Under the pieces are notes generated by a model. It did no database searches. It worked only from the letters and a program-made list of their open reading frames with translations, and had not been told where the DNA came from. DNA of 64,000 nt from Sparassis latifolia (lineage: Eukaryota; Basidiomycota; Agaricomycetes; Polyporales; Sparassidaceae). The DNA lies in contig CM031562.1 in assembly GCA_018466975.1 (NCBI GenBank), positions 3,782,001 through 3,846,000 on the forward strand. The letters are read 5' to 3'. Each line of letters starts with the position of its first letter. The stretch's first letter is position 1. This document shows, one piece after another, positions 37,835-53,996 of this stretch. Position numbers and translations under genes: made by a program.

Positions 37835-40401
37835 TTACCGTCGACTTCCTCTTCGACTTCTTAGGCGCACTTTCTGTAGCCGACAGGCCAAATTTCCTTG
37901 CCTGAGCAGCGGTGGGCTCCCATATTGAGTCCGCAGTCGAAGGTACCTTGCGCGCACGAGACGGGCGCGCCGACGAGGTGCCAGTCGTCCGTCAGTTGCA
38001 AGTGGCTCAGATGTGGTGCTGGGAGACTTCTCAGTTACCCGCGGTGCGGCCCCGCTATGGGGCTGGACATCACCCGAACTACCAGATGTAGGAATGGCGA
38101 CCTCTGGAATCGTGGGTGCTCTCGTTGGGACCATCTCATCGGACTCGGCAATGACAATGGGAGAGGTGACCTGCAGGCACGTGTGCCCAGACTGCTCGAT
38201 AGGAGGTGAGAATGTGACAGGAGAGTGCACCACAATCGCCGAGACATCGGGCCGCAGAGGAGGTGAGGATGCGACAGAGTGTACCGCGATTGCTGAGACA
38301 TCGGGTCGCAGAGGAATGGAGGCATCGGTAATACCAGTAGATGCGGAGGCCACATCTGGACATATACTGGTGGGATTATTTTGGATGCTGCGAGACATGT
38401 CAGCACTGACAGCGATGACACCAGTGACCGGCAGGTTTGGCTGGAAAAGAATTCTGGAGTCTTGGACAGGCTGCTGAGACTGCTGAAAGTCAGTTTGACC
38501 TGCGCCACTGGTCGGCTCGGGCGGCCAGTCCCGAGCAACATCTCGACCATCCCACACTGTTGAAGAGACAGTTGACGCATTCGCTGACAGGCTGAGCTCT
38601 TTGATAGCCCAATCTGTCATGTCGGCGTCCACATCGGAGGGTTGAATTCCGACCACGGAATCTGTTCACCCTCGATATCCAATGAAGGCCATGGTGAACC
38701 CCAACCAAGCGGTGGCACTTGAAATGTATCATTCACGTCAGATCTGGACGCGCGCATTGGCTGATCGAAGTTGGTAGGCACATACCCCGGATTATTGGTC
38801 ACGTCGAATAAGGACAGTCCAATGAGGTTCACCGTGTGGGCAGAGGGGCCTTGAGACGTCGAGGACGAGGATGAAAGCACCGAAGAATGCGGCAATGGCG
38901 AAAAATGTGGCAGTGGTGAAGAAGGGAGAGAAGGCGAAGAAGGGGGTAATGGTGAAGAAGGGGGTAATGATGAAGAGAGCAGCGATGGCGAAGACGATGC
39001 GGGAGACAGCTGGGGGGATGAAGATTGTGGCATGGAGGACTCGGCAATCAGCTGCGAGGAGGAAGCATGCAGTGGCGACGAGGGAACCAGATCAGGCTGT
39101 GGGAACAAACCGTCATCGCTGTCGAAGCAGTATAGTCCATCCAATTCTCCTGGGACCACCATCGGCACCGCTGGTAGGTGATAAGCCACTGGTGTCTCCA
39201 GTCGATGCTCCCGCAATGTCTACGGCGGCGTCACCAGTAGTGATCGTCGTACTCATACGCGACTCGGGAGGATCTCCGAGCGCACGCTGCAATTAAATTT
39301 CCGGGGCTGCAGGTTGCTTTAATGTCAGAAAAGTAAAATCAACTTTAATTGAGACTTACGGAATACCGTCTTCAGATGCTTGATGAAAACGTTCATGAAT
39401 TGAGCCATGACGCCTGGTTGGACGTCACCAAAGGTGTGACTGGTCTCATTGGTACCGAAATGCATCCTGTAGGGAGTTATGCATAGCATATGCATAACGT
39501 ATACATAAGCCGATCGCGAGCAGAGAGATAAAGGGGATAGGCACACATGCAAAAGTAATGATGTCCCCACCTTCCTCTGGGCAGGGTCCCCCAGCAACTA
39601 ACATAATGTTCATACCTGAGTCTTCCACCATCTTGTTCAACACCTGCCTGAATACAATCGGCATGTCATCAATTGCACTATCTCTGGTTAGTACATGAAT
39701 TATCGAGGGTCTGAATATCTTACTCACTCTTGGTAGCGGCGGGGACTAATCTCCGCGTCGTCGTCATCTGCAGTTCTCCGCAGATTTCTTCCTTGCCTCG
39801 ACTGCATCCAGTACTTTTTTCTTCACCCATTCCTCCTCCTCCTCGAAACACTTGACGGCGCATTGCTGCGCGTTGCTGCGTTGCTGCGCGTTGGTTTCTC
39901 AGCACTTTTAGCTGTCTCAATGTGAGTCTTTATTCTCTCCTCGTAGAACATCCGCGAGTACTCTTCGTGTACCTTGAGAAGACGGTGCTTGGGTTTTGCG
40001 GCTAAGCTAGTTAGCATCACTGGGGTGCACGCGCAACTTTACGACCATTATTCGGGCAGCGCCAGTTGAACCATGTCTTTATTTGCTGTGTACATATATC
40101 AGGGTCTGCTCCTTCATACAACGGTAATATCTACTTACATTTTGCCGCTTTTTTACTGCTTCACCGAGTGCGATTCGTTGTTCATCTGACAGTCCGCCCT
40201 CGATGACGTCTGGCCCAAACAACTTCATGCGTTCGGGAAAGGCTTTGAAGTACTCTGCGTACAATGGAGGCCAGAATTTGGGTATATCGTGGCATCTCTG
40301 GTGCTCCAGAAAAGACGGTCGCCAGGAACTCGATTTCGGCCTCAGTCGCCCAAAGCTTCGCAGGCATCGTTGGAGGTCAGAAGAGCGCAAGGCGGTAGAC
40401 A
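37835..40401 (-). pseudogene. Uncharacterised mushroom family protein, frame-damaged
   Basis: Start MSTALRSSDLQ near 40401. A conserved N-terminal segment follows: LWATEAEIEFLATVF, then in another frame LEHQRCHDIPKFWPPLYAEYF, KAFPERMKLFGPDVIEGGL and SDEQRIALGEAVKKRQN. After a GTAAGT...CACAG intron comes QIKTWFNWRCPNNGRK, and further exons give PKHRLLKVHEEYSRMFYEER, FRQVLNKMVEDSGMNIMLV and FMNVFIKHLKTVF. The C-terminal part (39216-37835) is Ser/Pro-rich low complexity. The frame change at about 40309-40312 coincides with TTTT where TTT would keep the frame, and another is needed near 38640. It resembles a lineage-expanded family of unknown function (a trihelix- or homeodomain-like WFNWRCxN element is suggestive only). 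Confidence 0.5.
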
Positions 40402-41174
40402 TACCGTTTTGCGCTAATAACGTCTGCCCCACCTGATACGCCTCAGCCAATGAACACGTGGATACACTACCATGTGTAGCAAGCTGTCATTTGTGCATAA
40501 CTGGTAAGGATGTGTCCTGTTAGGTTGAGATGCATAACGGGTCGTGGGACTCACAGCGTGACGTTCGTTCACTTCCTGCCTTAAAGCTGAGGCAGGTTCG
40601 ACTTCCGTTTGAACACCGCTCCCCTCCCTCTTATCCTCACCCAGCAACATGACCGCTCAGCAGAATGTGAGGCCGGGGTTACTCCTCACATTCCGGCCCT
40701 TACGTTCTCAATTGAGGACCTCTTTCAAGCCCTTACCCTGATCATGGGCCGCGACTTCAGTAAGTACCTCGCCCATGTGTGGTATGCTCACAGACTCACC
40801 ACATATTCTAGATGAAGCTTGGCGTCTCGTTGTGCTGCAGCTTGTCGCAAATGAAGCTGCGGAAGATGTAGATGGTAAGTACCTGCCTATGCTGAATGGC
40901 TAAGACTTACCATGCTTCGGCAGATGCAGATGGGGCATTGGCTCCCGTCATCATCGCCGCGCCAGTCGCTGCCCCCATCGTCGCCACTCCGGTGGCTGCT
41001 GCCATCGTCGCCGCTCCGGCTGCTGCTCACATCGTCGCCGCTCCAGCGGCTGCTTATGTCATCACCGCTCCTGTCGTTGCTGCACCGGTTGCTGTCCCGA
41101 TCGTTGCCGCACTGGCTGCCATGCCTGTCATCGCCCCTCCGGTCGCAGCCCCCGCTGTCGCCGCACCGGTGGCC

Positions 41175-41179
41175 ATCCC
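41175..41179 (+). repeat. Target-site duplication ATCCC (left)
   Basis: Directly precedes the TG of the left LTR and is identical to 49198-49202. Confidence 0.9.
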
Positions 41180-41818
41180 TGTTACGTGGCAGCAAAACAC
41201 GAGCGGCTAGTTGAGTCGTCACGAGACAAGGTCTTAGTCTAAGACACAAGTCCGTTCAAGTGACACTTCTGGCGATGTCCTCGCACTGAAGGTCGATCAG
41301 AGTTCGTTCTTATGACTCGTAGTAGCTGTCTGCTACTAACGGTCGATCTCAGTCAAAGGCAAGTGAAAAGCTGGTTTAATGGTAACCAGGTCAAGATGGG
41401 GATCCAGCTCGACAAGGTCGTCTACTTATACAAAGGTATCGCGGTACTACGCGTAATAATGGGATCGTTCATTGGCTAGATAAGGTGAAACGATGTCTGG
41501 GCAAGGTAACAGCGAGGAAGTAGTATGTATGAGAAAGCTGAGTAAGGTCGTGAGAGATAATCAGTACTAATGGGGATAACGAGTCATGTATCAGAACGAA
41601 GTAAAGATAAGGCATACATGCACGTCTTGCATGTGTGATAAGAAGAAGGTCCGGAGTTGGATCCAGTGTAACCCTAGACTAGGGGTTCTGGACATCTGGG
41701 TAAAGAATCGGAGGTTGCACTCCGATGAGTCACGTGTTGGATCACGTGGTCTGGTAACGTAAAGGGAACAAAGAAAAGAAAAAGAAAAGACGTGCCACAA
41801 GTGAGGAGCGTTGTAACA
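41180..41818 (-). repeat. 3' LTR
   Basis: 639 bp, TGTTACGTGG...CGTTGTAACA, about 97% identical to 48557-49197. Confidence 0.95.
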
Positions 41819-41865
41819 TCAGCTCCCGTCTAACGTTTCTTGTCCCACAAGAAATATTGTGATCT

Positions 41866-42609
41866 TCATCGTCGTCGGGGGCAGTCACGGACATAATGAT
41901 CTCCTCCACATCTGTAGCATGTCCGCCGGCTGGTTTGTGATCCTTGGTTGGGGATACGTCCATCCCGGTAGGGATGACTGTGATGCGAAGAAGTGGATAC
42001 GGTCGAGAAGGATGGTTGTGATAACGGAGATCGTCCACTGGGTACGTGCGAACGAGGAGGGCGAGGTCGAACGGGAATCGGTTCCGGCGATGAGTGAGGA
42101 GTGGATGCGGGTATTCCATTAGTGGTGTATCTGAGGATGTGTTCGATGTCTTCTTCCCCATGCTCCCTCCAAATCTCCTGTGCTGTATGAGTGACCGTGC
42201 TGCGCATCAACGACCAGACTTGGTCGACTCTGGTTTGGGCTCTACTCGTCCTTTCCTCTGCTGTGATGAGCTCTTGTCTGGCCGTATGCATCCACTCGAC
42301 CATTTCTAATGCTCGTTGCATAGAAACCACCTCTTGTCGGTCTTGTGGGCGATTTCGTAGGGCGATGAGAATATCTTCGAAGTCGACGGGAACACGGATG
42401 GCCGAGATCAAGCATGTGGCAAATTCTTGTTCGTCCGATGCGTGACTGAGTTCGATAGAAGGCGAGGGCGATGAAGCGCGGATAAAGGGTGTCTGTGCTC
42501 GAGAGGGTACTCCATTGACAAGCGTAGGCGATGCGGGTATGCTCATAATCGTGGAGGCGACTTCAGCGAGTATATTGTGAACAAGGTCGTCTATAGCGGA
42601 AGTGGGCAT
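41866..42609 (-). CDS. Retrotransposon accessory ORF C: zinc-knuckle protein (247 aa)
   Basis: Intact frame from ATG 42607-42609 to TGA 41866-41868, between pol and the 3' LTR and on the same strand as gag/pol. The N-terminal third is Ser/Pro-rich. The middle (about residues 60-150) is predicted helical and coiled-coil-like (LEMVEWMHTARQELITAEER). A Ser/Pro/Arg linker leads to a C-terminal zinc knuckle CYRCGGDHYVRDCPRRR. The spacing is C-x2-C-x3-H-x4-C, one residue shorter than the usual x4 before His. Likely binds nucleic acid, like a second nucleocapsid. It has no resemblance to envelope proteins. It is preceded by two short membrane ORFs, with only 37 bp to the nearer one. Since it lies after the pol stop it probably needs a spliced or internal transcript. 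Confidence 0.75.
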   Translation of the reverse strand: MPTSAIDDLVHNILAEVASTIMSIPASPTLVNGVPSRAQTPFIRASSPSPSIELSHASDEQEFATCLISAIRVPVDFEDILIALRNRPQDRQEVVSMQRALEMVEWMHTARQELITAEERTSRAQTRVDQVWSLMRSTVTHTAQEIWREHGEEDIEHILRYTTNGIPASTPHSSPEPIPVRPRPPRSHVPSGRSPLSQPSFSTVSTSSHHSHPYRDGRIPNQGSQTSRRTCYRCGGDHYVRDCPRRR

Positions 42610-42646
42610 TGATGATACGTCGTCTTCTCCTCTTTTTTTATACCTT

Positions 42647-42808
42647 TCAGTCGTTAAGGGGATCGCGGTTATCTGTGATGTGAAATAGAATGTCGTGGAT
42701 CTGGGTAATAATCAAATAGATGAAAATCCATTGGATGATAAAGAGTATTCCCACAGAGATAAGAACTGCCTGGTCAGTTCCAGGCATCGTTTTGATCACC
42801 CCAGCCAT
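42647..42808 (-). CDS. Retrotransposon accessory ORF B: small single-span membrane protein (53 aa)
   Basis: ATG at 42806-42808, TGA at 42647-42649. After MAGVIKTMPGTDQ comes a long hydrophobic segment (AVLISVGILFIIQWIFIYLI) and a polar tail (DNRDPLND). It overlaps ORF A by 35 bp in another frame and ends 37 bp before ORF C. Its small size makes chance possible, but a strongly hydrophobic helix in a second consecutive frame inside a compact cassette is unlikely to be noise. Function unknown. Confidence 0.5.
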   Translation of the reverse strand: MAGVIKTMPGTDQAVLISVGILFIIQWIFIYLIITQIHDILFHITDNRDPLND

Positions 42809-42950
42809 CAGCGTGTGGGCTGTCTCGTGTGAAGAGTGTGTGTTCGATGAGTCGTCTGATAAGGATTCGGTGTACGATCCAAAGAAAAGTGAGGGTTGTG
42901 CAGTGGAGGACGATTAGGAAGATGATGAGGAAAACCGTCGTGGTAGTCAT
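42774..42950 (-). CDS. Retrotransposon accessory ORF A: small single-span membrane protein (58 aa)
   Basis: ATG at 42948-42950, only 17 bp after the pol stop; TGA at 42774-42776. Sequence begins MTTTTVFLIIFLIVLHCTTL with a continuous hydrophobic stretch of about 25 residues, then a basic patch (HRILIRRLIEH) and an acidic tail. It looks like a type of tail- or signal-anchored peptide. The order pol-A-B-C with tiny or overlapping gaps suggests one functional block. Function unknown. Confidence 0.5.
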   Translation of the reverse strand: MTTTTVFLIIFLIVLHCTTLTFLWIVHRILIRRLIEHTLFTRDSPHADGWGDQNDAWN

Positions 42951-42967
42951 TCCGGGTTTCTTCTCCT

Positions 42968-46830
<3,863 letters not shown>

Positions 46831-46834
<4 letters not shown>

Positions 46835-46840
46835 AAACCC
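46831..46840 (-). promoter_or_regulatory. Putative -1 ribosomal frameshift site GGGTTTT then TGA
   Basis: In the gag frame the codons are TTG GGT TTT TGA. The heptamer G-GGT-TTT (46840-46834) fits the X-XXY-YYZ slippery rule, and the zero-frame stop TGA follows at once (46833-46831). Slipping back one base enters exactly the pol frame (GGG TTT TTG AGA CGA). This is the normal way many retroelements make Gag-Pol. I have not assessed a downstream pseudoknot. Confidence 0.7.
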
Positions 46841-46881
46841 AACTGGGTTCGTTCTTCATCAGTCATGTCATTGAAGACGTT

Positions 46882-48556
<1,675 letters not shown>

Positions 48557-49197
48557 TGTTACGCGGCAGTGAAACACGAGCGGCTAGTTGAGTCGTCACA
48601 AGACAAGGTCTTAGTCTAAGACACAAGTCCGTTCAAGTGACACTTCTGGCGATGTCCTCGCACTGAAGGTCAATCAGAGTTCGTTCTTATGACTCGTAGT
48701 AGCTGTCTGCTACTAACAGTCGATCTCAGTCAAAGGCAAGTGAAAAGCTGGTTTAATGGTAACCAGGTCAAGATGGGGATCCAGCTCGACGAGGTCGTCT
48801 ACTTATACAAAAGGTATCCGCAGTACTACGCAGTAATACGGGATCGTTCATTGGCTAGATAAGGTGAAACGATGTCTGGGCAAGGTAACAGCGAGGAAGT
48901 AGTATGTATGAGAAAGCTGAGTAAGGTCGTGAGAGATAATCAGTACTAATGGGGATAACGAGTCGTGTATCAGAACGAAGTAAAGATAAGGCATACATGC
49001 ACGTCTTGCATGTGTGATAAGAAGAAGGTCCGGAGTTGGATCCGGTGTAACCCTAGACTAGGGGTTCTGGACATCTGGGTAAAGAATCGGAGGTTGCACT
49101 CCGATGAGTCACGTGTTGGATCACGTGGTCTGGTAACGTAAAGGGAACAAAGAAAAGAAAAAGAAAAGACGTGCCACAAGTGAGGAGCGTTGTAACA
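48557..49197 (-). repeat. 5' LTR
   Basis: 641 bp, TGTTACGCGG...CGTTGTAACA. Expected to hold the promoter for the minus-strand transcript. Confidence 0.95.
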
Positions 49198-49202
49198 ATC
49201 CC
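49198..49202 (+). repeat. Target-site duplication ATCCC (right)
   Basis: Follows the last base of the right LTR and matches 41175-41179. Confidence 0.9.
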
Positions 49203-50014
49203 CATCGCTGCTCCTCTGATCGCGGCCCCGGGCGCCGCTGCTCCGAACGCTGCTCCTGCTCCGGTGGCTGCTGCTGGCAACAATCTGGATGTCCTCAGAG
49301 CCACCATCCAGGCTGTTCTAGCCCAGGCTAACCAGCCGGTGCCTGTGCATCCGGGTAGATGGTATGTCGTTACTCGCGGGCGTGGGGGGTCGGTGTATTC
49401 CAAGGCTGGTGAGTAGTTTTCATGGGCACACAGGTTTCATCATACTTACAAGAATCATAATGAATATAAGGCACAGTGTGTCTCCACTGGTGTCTGGTGT
49501 GCCCACCACCATCTGTGAGCACGTCGCAAGCTGGGACGTCAGCTTCCAGCAATTCCGCAAGGCAGTTGCTGCAAACAATGTTCAACTGTTGCCGTGAGTG
49601 CTCGCCAGGCTGGTGGGTCATTGCGCTGGCATGCTGTGTTAGGTTGTAGTATTTCTTGGTAGAGCCATATCACGCTGCATGTCAATGTAAATGTTAATGT
49701 ATCGGTCGAGCTTTGCTCCCACGAACCTTCAGTGTGACAGCATCGCATCGCACGCCTGCCGTCTAATAGTAGAGAACAGTTTACCTGCCTGCATTCATCC
49801 AGTCGGGAAGGGACACGCAGATTGTGCTCTGTGCACCGTCAAACTTACTTGTACAATAACATGGGACGTCGCCCAAAATACCTCACTAAAGCGGCTGCAA
49901 GCCAAGGGTGCCGCGATGCCAGGAAGAAGTACAATGCCACTAAATTGTGAGATATATCAGTGTGTGTGAACGCGCAATGAAATAACAGAGAATGCAGGAA
50001 GGAAAAAACTCAGA

Positions 50015-50587
50015 ATGGAGCAGAATCAGAGAGCATACACAAGGCACAAAGGAGAGTTTCCGAGTCCATTCTACCCTCCCCCGTCAATTGCCCTACCGAC
50101 GAACCTCCTCAAGTATGCACGGAAGACATCACCTATCACGGCGAGTGAGGACTATACACCTGACCTCGGTCTATGGACGTCACCGTACATGTTCGACCCA
50201 ACTGGGCTGTACACCGATGAGGAGACGGGCCCAGTGGCCGAAGCAGAGGACGCAGTGCTCTCACGGAGACTTGGCTTTCGGCAGTTTGAATTACTGGTTG
50301 AAGCAGGTCGTGAGAGGGCAATGATATGGGAAGATAAGAAAACAATACCGAGTCGAATAGTAGAGATGGAGAAGGAGATTGCAATGCGCATCGCAGCATG
50401 GGTTGAATTGCGGGATGGAGACTTGCAGGACGGCAAGAGTGCCATCGGGCGAGAGGTTGTGTTGAGCTGGGGAGCGAAAATAATTTGCACTTTGGTGAAT
50501 GAGGTGGAGGTCGTCAAGAAAGGGCAGGAAGAGTATGATAGAATGTACGCAGAGGGCAGACTGGCCTGGCAGTGTATGAACCGTTGA
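50015..50587 (+). CDS. Hypothetical protein (190 aa)
   Basis: Intronless frame from ATG 50015 to TGA 50585-50587. The protein is acidic and mainly helical in character (EEYDRMYAEGRLAWQ, ERAMIWEDKKTIPSRIVEME), with no signal peptide or membrane span. No family recognised. Support is length, natural amino-acid composition and lack of repeats. It lies 420 bp after the end of the split host gene and before the minisatellite. Confidence 0.45.
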   Translation: MEQNQRAYTRHKGEFPSPFYPPPSIALPTNLLKYARKTSPITASEDYTPDLGLWTSPYMFDPTGLYTDEETGPVAEAEDAVLSRRLGFRQFELLVEAGRERAMIWEDKKTIPSRIVEMEKEIAMRIAAWVELRDGDLQDGKSAIGREVVLSWGAKIICTLVNEVEVVKKGQEEYDRMYAEGRLAWQCMNR

Positions 50588-50953
50588 ATGCTGCATGACC
50601 ATATTGACTCATCGATCGTTTGGTTGGTCAAAGTAGGGCGCTCACTTCAATTCGGAGCACCTCACTTTGTAACCTTCAAGGGTGCTTGATTTTTATACCT
50701 GTTACATTCTGTATCTATGTGTCTACACCTTGAATGACCCTTGCTGCGTGCCCGACAATGCATTTCTTGGAATGCACTGTCATTCAGCAGGATCCTTATT
50801 CGTGCCCTGATTGGTTCAAGGCCTGTGCGCTGCACTCACGTGCAGTGGATCTGGGCGGAGTCTGAAATTCAAACCATCCTTCTATAAAAGTCGGATTTTT
50901 AAGGCCTCTCTCTCTCATCCACTCCCCTCCCTTCACTTTCTCGTCTCAGCCTT
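50588..50953. other. Intergenic
   Basis: No feature recognised. Confidence 0.45.
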
Positions 50954-51268
50954 CATGCATCGTCCTTCCCTGGTTGTGCCTCATCCTTCCCTTGTTGTGC
51001 GTCGTCCTTCCCTCGTTGTGTGTCGTCCTTCCCTTGTTGTGCGTCGTCCTTCCCTCGTTGTGCATCGTCCTTCCCTTGTTGTGCGTCGTCCTTCCCTCAT
51101 TGTGCGTTGTCCTTCCCTTGTTGTGCGTCGTCCTTCCCTTGTTGTGCGTCGTCCTTCCCTTGTTGTGCGTCAACCTTCCCTCATTGTTCATCAACCTTCC
51201 CTCATTGTTCATCGACCTTCCCTCATTGTTCGTCGACCTTCCCTCATTGTGCATCGTCCTTCCCTTCA
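50954..51268 (+). repeat. 21 bp minisatellite, about 15 copies
   Basis: Unit GTCCTTCCCTTGTTGTGCGT+C with C/T and A/G variants. Because 21 is divisible by three and the unit has no stop, all three plus frames stay open, reading RRPSLVV, LCVVLPL or PCCASSF. I regard these frames as a consequence of the repeat. Confidence 0.95.
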
Positions 51269-51920
51269 TAATTGTATGTCTTCCTCTCCTCGTTGTGCGT
51301 TGCCGTCATCGTGTGTTGCCGTTGTCGTGTGTTGCCATCGTCGTGCGTTGCCATCGTTCCCTCATCGTGCATTGCCATCGTTCCTTCATCGTGCGTTACT
51401 GTTGCGTGTGTTGCTGTCATTCCTTTGCCGTTCGTTGCTGTCATTCCCTCGCCGTGCGTTGTCCTCTTTCCCTCATCGTGGTTGTTCTCCTTCCCTCATT
51501 GTGCATCATCGTCATCATTCTTCCCCCATCGTGCATCATCGTTCTTCCCCCGGTCGTGCGTCGTTGTTCTTCCCCCAGTCATGCATCATCGTCCTTCCCT
51601 CGTTGTGCATCATCGTCCTTCCCTTGTTGTGCATCGTCGTCCTTCCCTCATTGTGCATCATTGTCATCCTTCCCCCGTCGTTGTCATCCTTCCCCTGTTG
51701 TTGTTGTCCTTCCCCTGTTGTTGTCGTCCTTTCCTCATCATCATCCTTCCCTCATTGCGTGATGTCGTCCTTCCCTCGTCGTGCGTCATTGGTTGTAGTT
51801 GTTCCCTCGTTGTAGGTCGTTGTCTCATCGAGTGCCCATGTATTTTCGTCGCTTCTTTGTTGTGCGTCATTGCGCTCTTGTTGCGCGTTCCAGTTTCCTC
51901 ATGCATTGTGGTCAATCCCT
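51269..51920 (+). repeat. Degenerate pyrimidine-rich repeats continuing the minisatellite
   Basis: Looser units built on CGTGCGTTG(C/T)CATCGTTCC and CCTTCCC(C/T)(T/C)GTTGTTG with strong strand asymmetry (C+T on the plus strand). Confidence 0.8.
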
Positions 51921-52680
51921 GATTGTGTAGATTCTGTGACTGTAAGCTATGTTCTTAGGTTCTCTTCGGAATTTGTGACACTGATGAGCTCTTTTGGTTG
52001 AGAGGTTGTTGGTATTAGGGGAGTGGTTGTATTGTAGTCAGTAGGTTATGTTGCGGATATCAGTGTTTGTAGTGTACACAGCAATGGCATTGAGTCAATT
52101 TTTTTGTCGTGTCCGATGGGCGTCTAAATTCGTATGCGCTGCCTTCATCATGCATGATAGTTTCCTTGAGGCTGCGACGTTGCTTTATGTGTATTGACAG
52201 CTAGAGTGACACTGCTTGTGCCCACTTCATACGTATGTCACCATTATCTTCCTCATTGTCTCGGCACCGCCAACTGAAGAAATGATCTCCACAGCCTGAC
52301 GTTGCGTGGGCGGAAGGACGTCGTTCATTATCATTCTTCGGAAAGGTCTCAACCTCTCGGGGGAGCAGAGGTAGAACTTCCGTTGCATGAGTTGCAGGCG
52401 AAGTCTTTTCAATTGCCAACGGTACGAATCTCCCACATTTGTTCGAAATCATCGCTCACGCCAATGCTCCACAATGTGATGGTTGTGACAGGCAGCAAAA
52501 TTCTGTCCGTGAATTGCGCACATAGTAGTGTCAATCTCTCCACCTGATGGCGCAATGTCGACCCATATGGACGCGATGTGGATCCATTCTGGAGCCCCTG
52601 CTAGTGGATTTGGCCTATCGTTGAATGCGCGTGGGCCACTATGCATCTGCACATTGGTGCCATTCCCTCTCCCCTCCTCT
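51921..52680. other. No gene recognised
   Basis: Between the minisatellite and the KDZ remnant. I looked for a TIR matching the 1,436 bp elements and saw none. Confidence 0.4.
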
Positions 52681-53996
52681 ATGTTCCGTTCGGCCAAGCG
52701 CGCTCGATGTGGTGGTGCACGCATCGAGGTCTACAGGTCTCTGGACTGAGATGAAGCATTGAACCGACGCAAACCCCAACCATCCACCATTCTCCAACGT
52801 CACACTACCTATTCCTTTCGCACAGATGGTAAGGTCTCGACGTGCACTTCATTCCTGGACACCATTGATGTTTCCAGTCATCCAACAGCTCCTTCCATCT
52901 TTTCAGCCGGTGATGAGATAGACTTGGACGGTGAAAATAATGCTGATGTTGACGTACTGGATGCTTGGAAGGACCGATATGCTGATCTCAACATTGAGTA
53001 CATACACACGATCGACCTAGATGATGTTGAAGGACGGTCTCGCAAACATACTGCTGCGGTAAGAATTGTCCTCCATTTGTTTCCGTATCTTTATGCTCAA
53101 ATGCATTGTAGGATAATCTGCTACTTCAGTGGATCCCCGAGATCGATAATTGGCTAGCGGACTTGATCTGTTTGGAGGGGCGATGTGGGCATACCGCCGA
53201 GCTTTGTCCTTCCTGCGACACTGATCAAGCCACTGTACGCTGCGAGGACTGCCATGATTTGAGACTGTACTGTACTGGATGTACAGTGGAGAAGCATGCT
53301 CGCAGTCCTTATCACCGGCTGAAGGTACACGGATAATCTCAGCCGCTCCTTTGATTAATTACTGATTCTTATAACAGGCTTGGACCGGAGTTCATTTTCG
53401 TTGAGAGACACTCAAGCAGCTAGGGCTGCGCATGCAGCTTGGGCATGAACCCGGGGTGCCATGCGCTAACCCTGTCTGGGCTTTTGGCGATGACTTTGTG
53501 GTCGTCGATATCTCTGGGATTCATGAAGTAGGCCTGGACTTTTGTGGATGTGAGACAGTGCAGTCTCATCCAGTTCAATTGCTCCATGCTCGGATGTTTC
53601 CTGCAACGTTTGTGGATCCCAAGACTGCGGCGATGTTCCGCCTCCTGGAGACATTTCACCTTATTTCTGCACAGTCGAAGATCTCCGGATATGAGTTTTA
53701 CACTGTGCTCGCCCAGCGCACAGACAATACTGGTGTAAATCCACCGAAGGTCAGTTTTTGTTCTCGCTGCACGGAACTTGAGTTGATCTCCACTGATCGC
53801 AGGATCGATATTCCGCTTTCATGCGGATGATGCGGGAGTGGCGGCATCTCAAGATGCTGAAGCGCACCGGACGCGGTCATGACCCTGGAGGTGCCGCGAG
53901 CACCCTTTCTGGAAGTTGTGTGATGCTTTGCCCAGCCTGCCCCCATCCGGGGAAGAATTTACCTGCTGACTGGACCACAGTGCCGAAGGATAAGAG
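52681..53996 (+). pseudogene. KDZ transposase, 5' fragment with CxC2 cysteine cluster
   Basis: Four exons in frame: 52681-53058, 53112-53324, 53378-53749 and 53803-53996, separated by 48-53 bp introns. The protein starts MFRSAKRARCGGARIEVYRSLD. The zinc cluster (CPSC, RCEDC, YCTGCTVEKHARSPYHRL) and the following block (LGLRMQLGHEPG, DISGIHEVGLDFCGC, RMFPATFVDPKTAAMFRLLE, FMRMMREWRHLKMLKRTGRG and CPACPHPGKNLPADW) match the CxC2 region found at the N-terminus of Kyakuja-Dileera-Zisupton transposases. Two in-frame TGA codons (52747-52749 and 53402-53404) and loss of everything after the last donor, including the catalytic domain, mark it as dead. The next acceptor leads at once to a stop, and the GGGCCCA repeat array begins about 100 bp later. 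Confidence 0.85.

Noticed and set aside
41742..42161. 139-codon minus-strand frame crossing the 3' LTR edge
   Set aside because: Overlaps the zinc-knuckle ORF in another frame and runs into the LTR; no motif.
50811..51815. 334-residue and parallel 262- and 216-residue open frames over the minisatellite
   Set aside because: All three frames are open only because the 21 bp unit lacks stops; the peptides are pure repeat translations.
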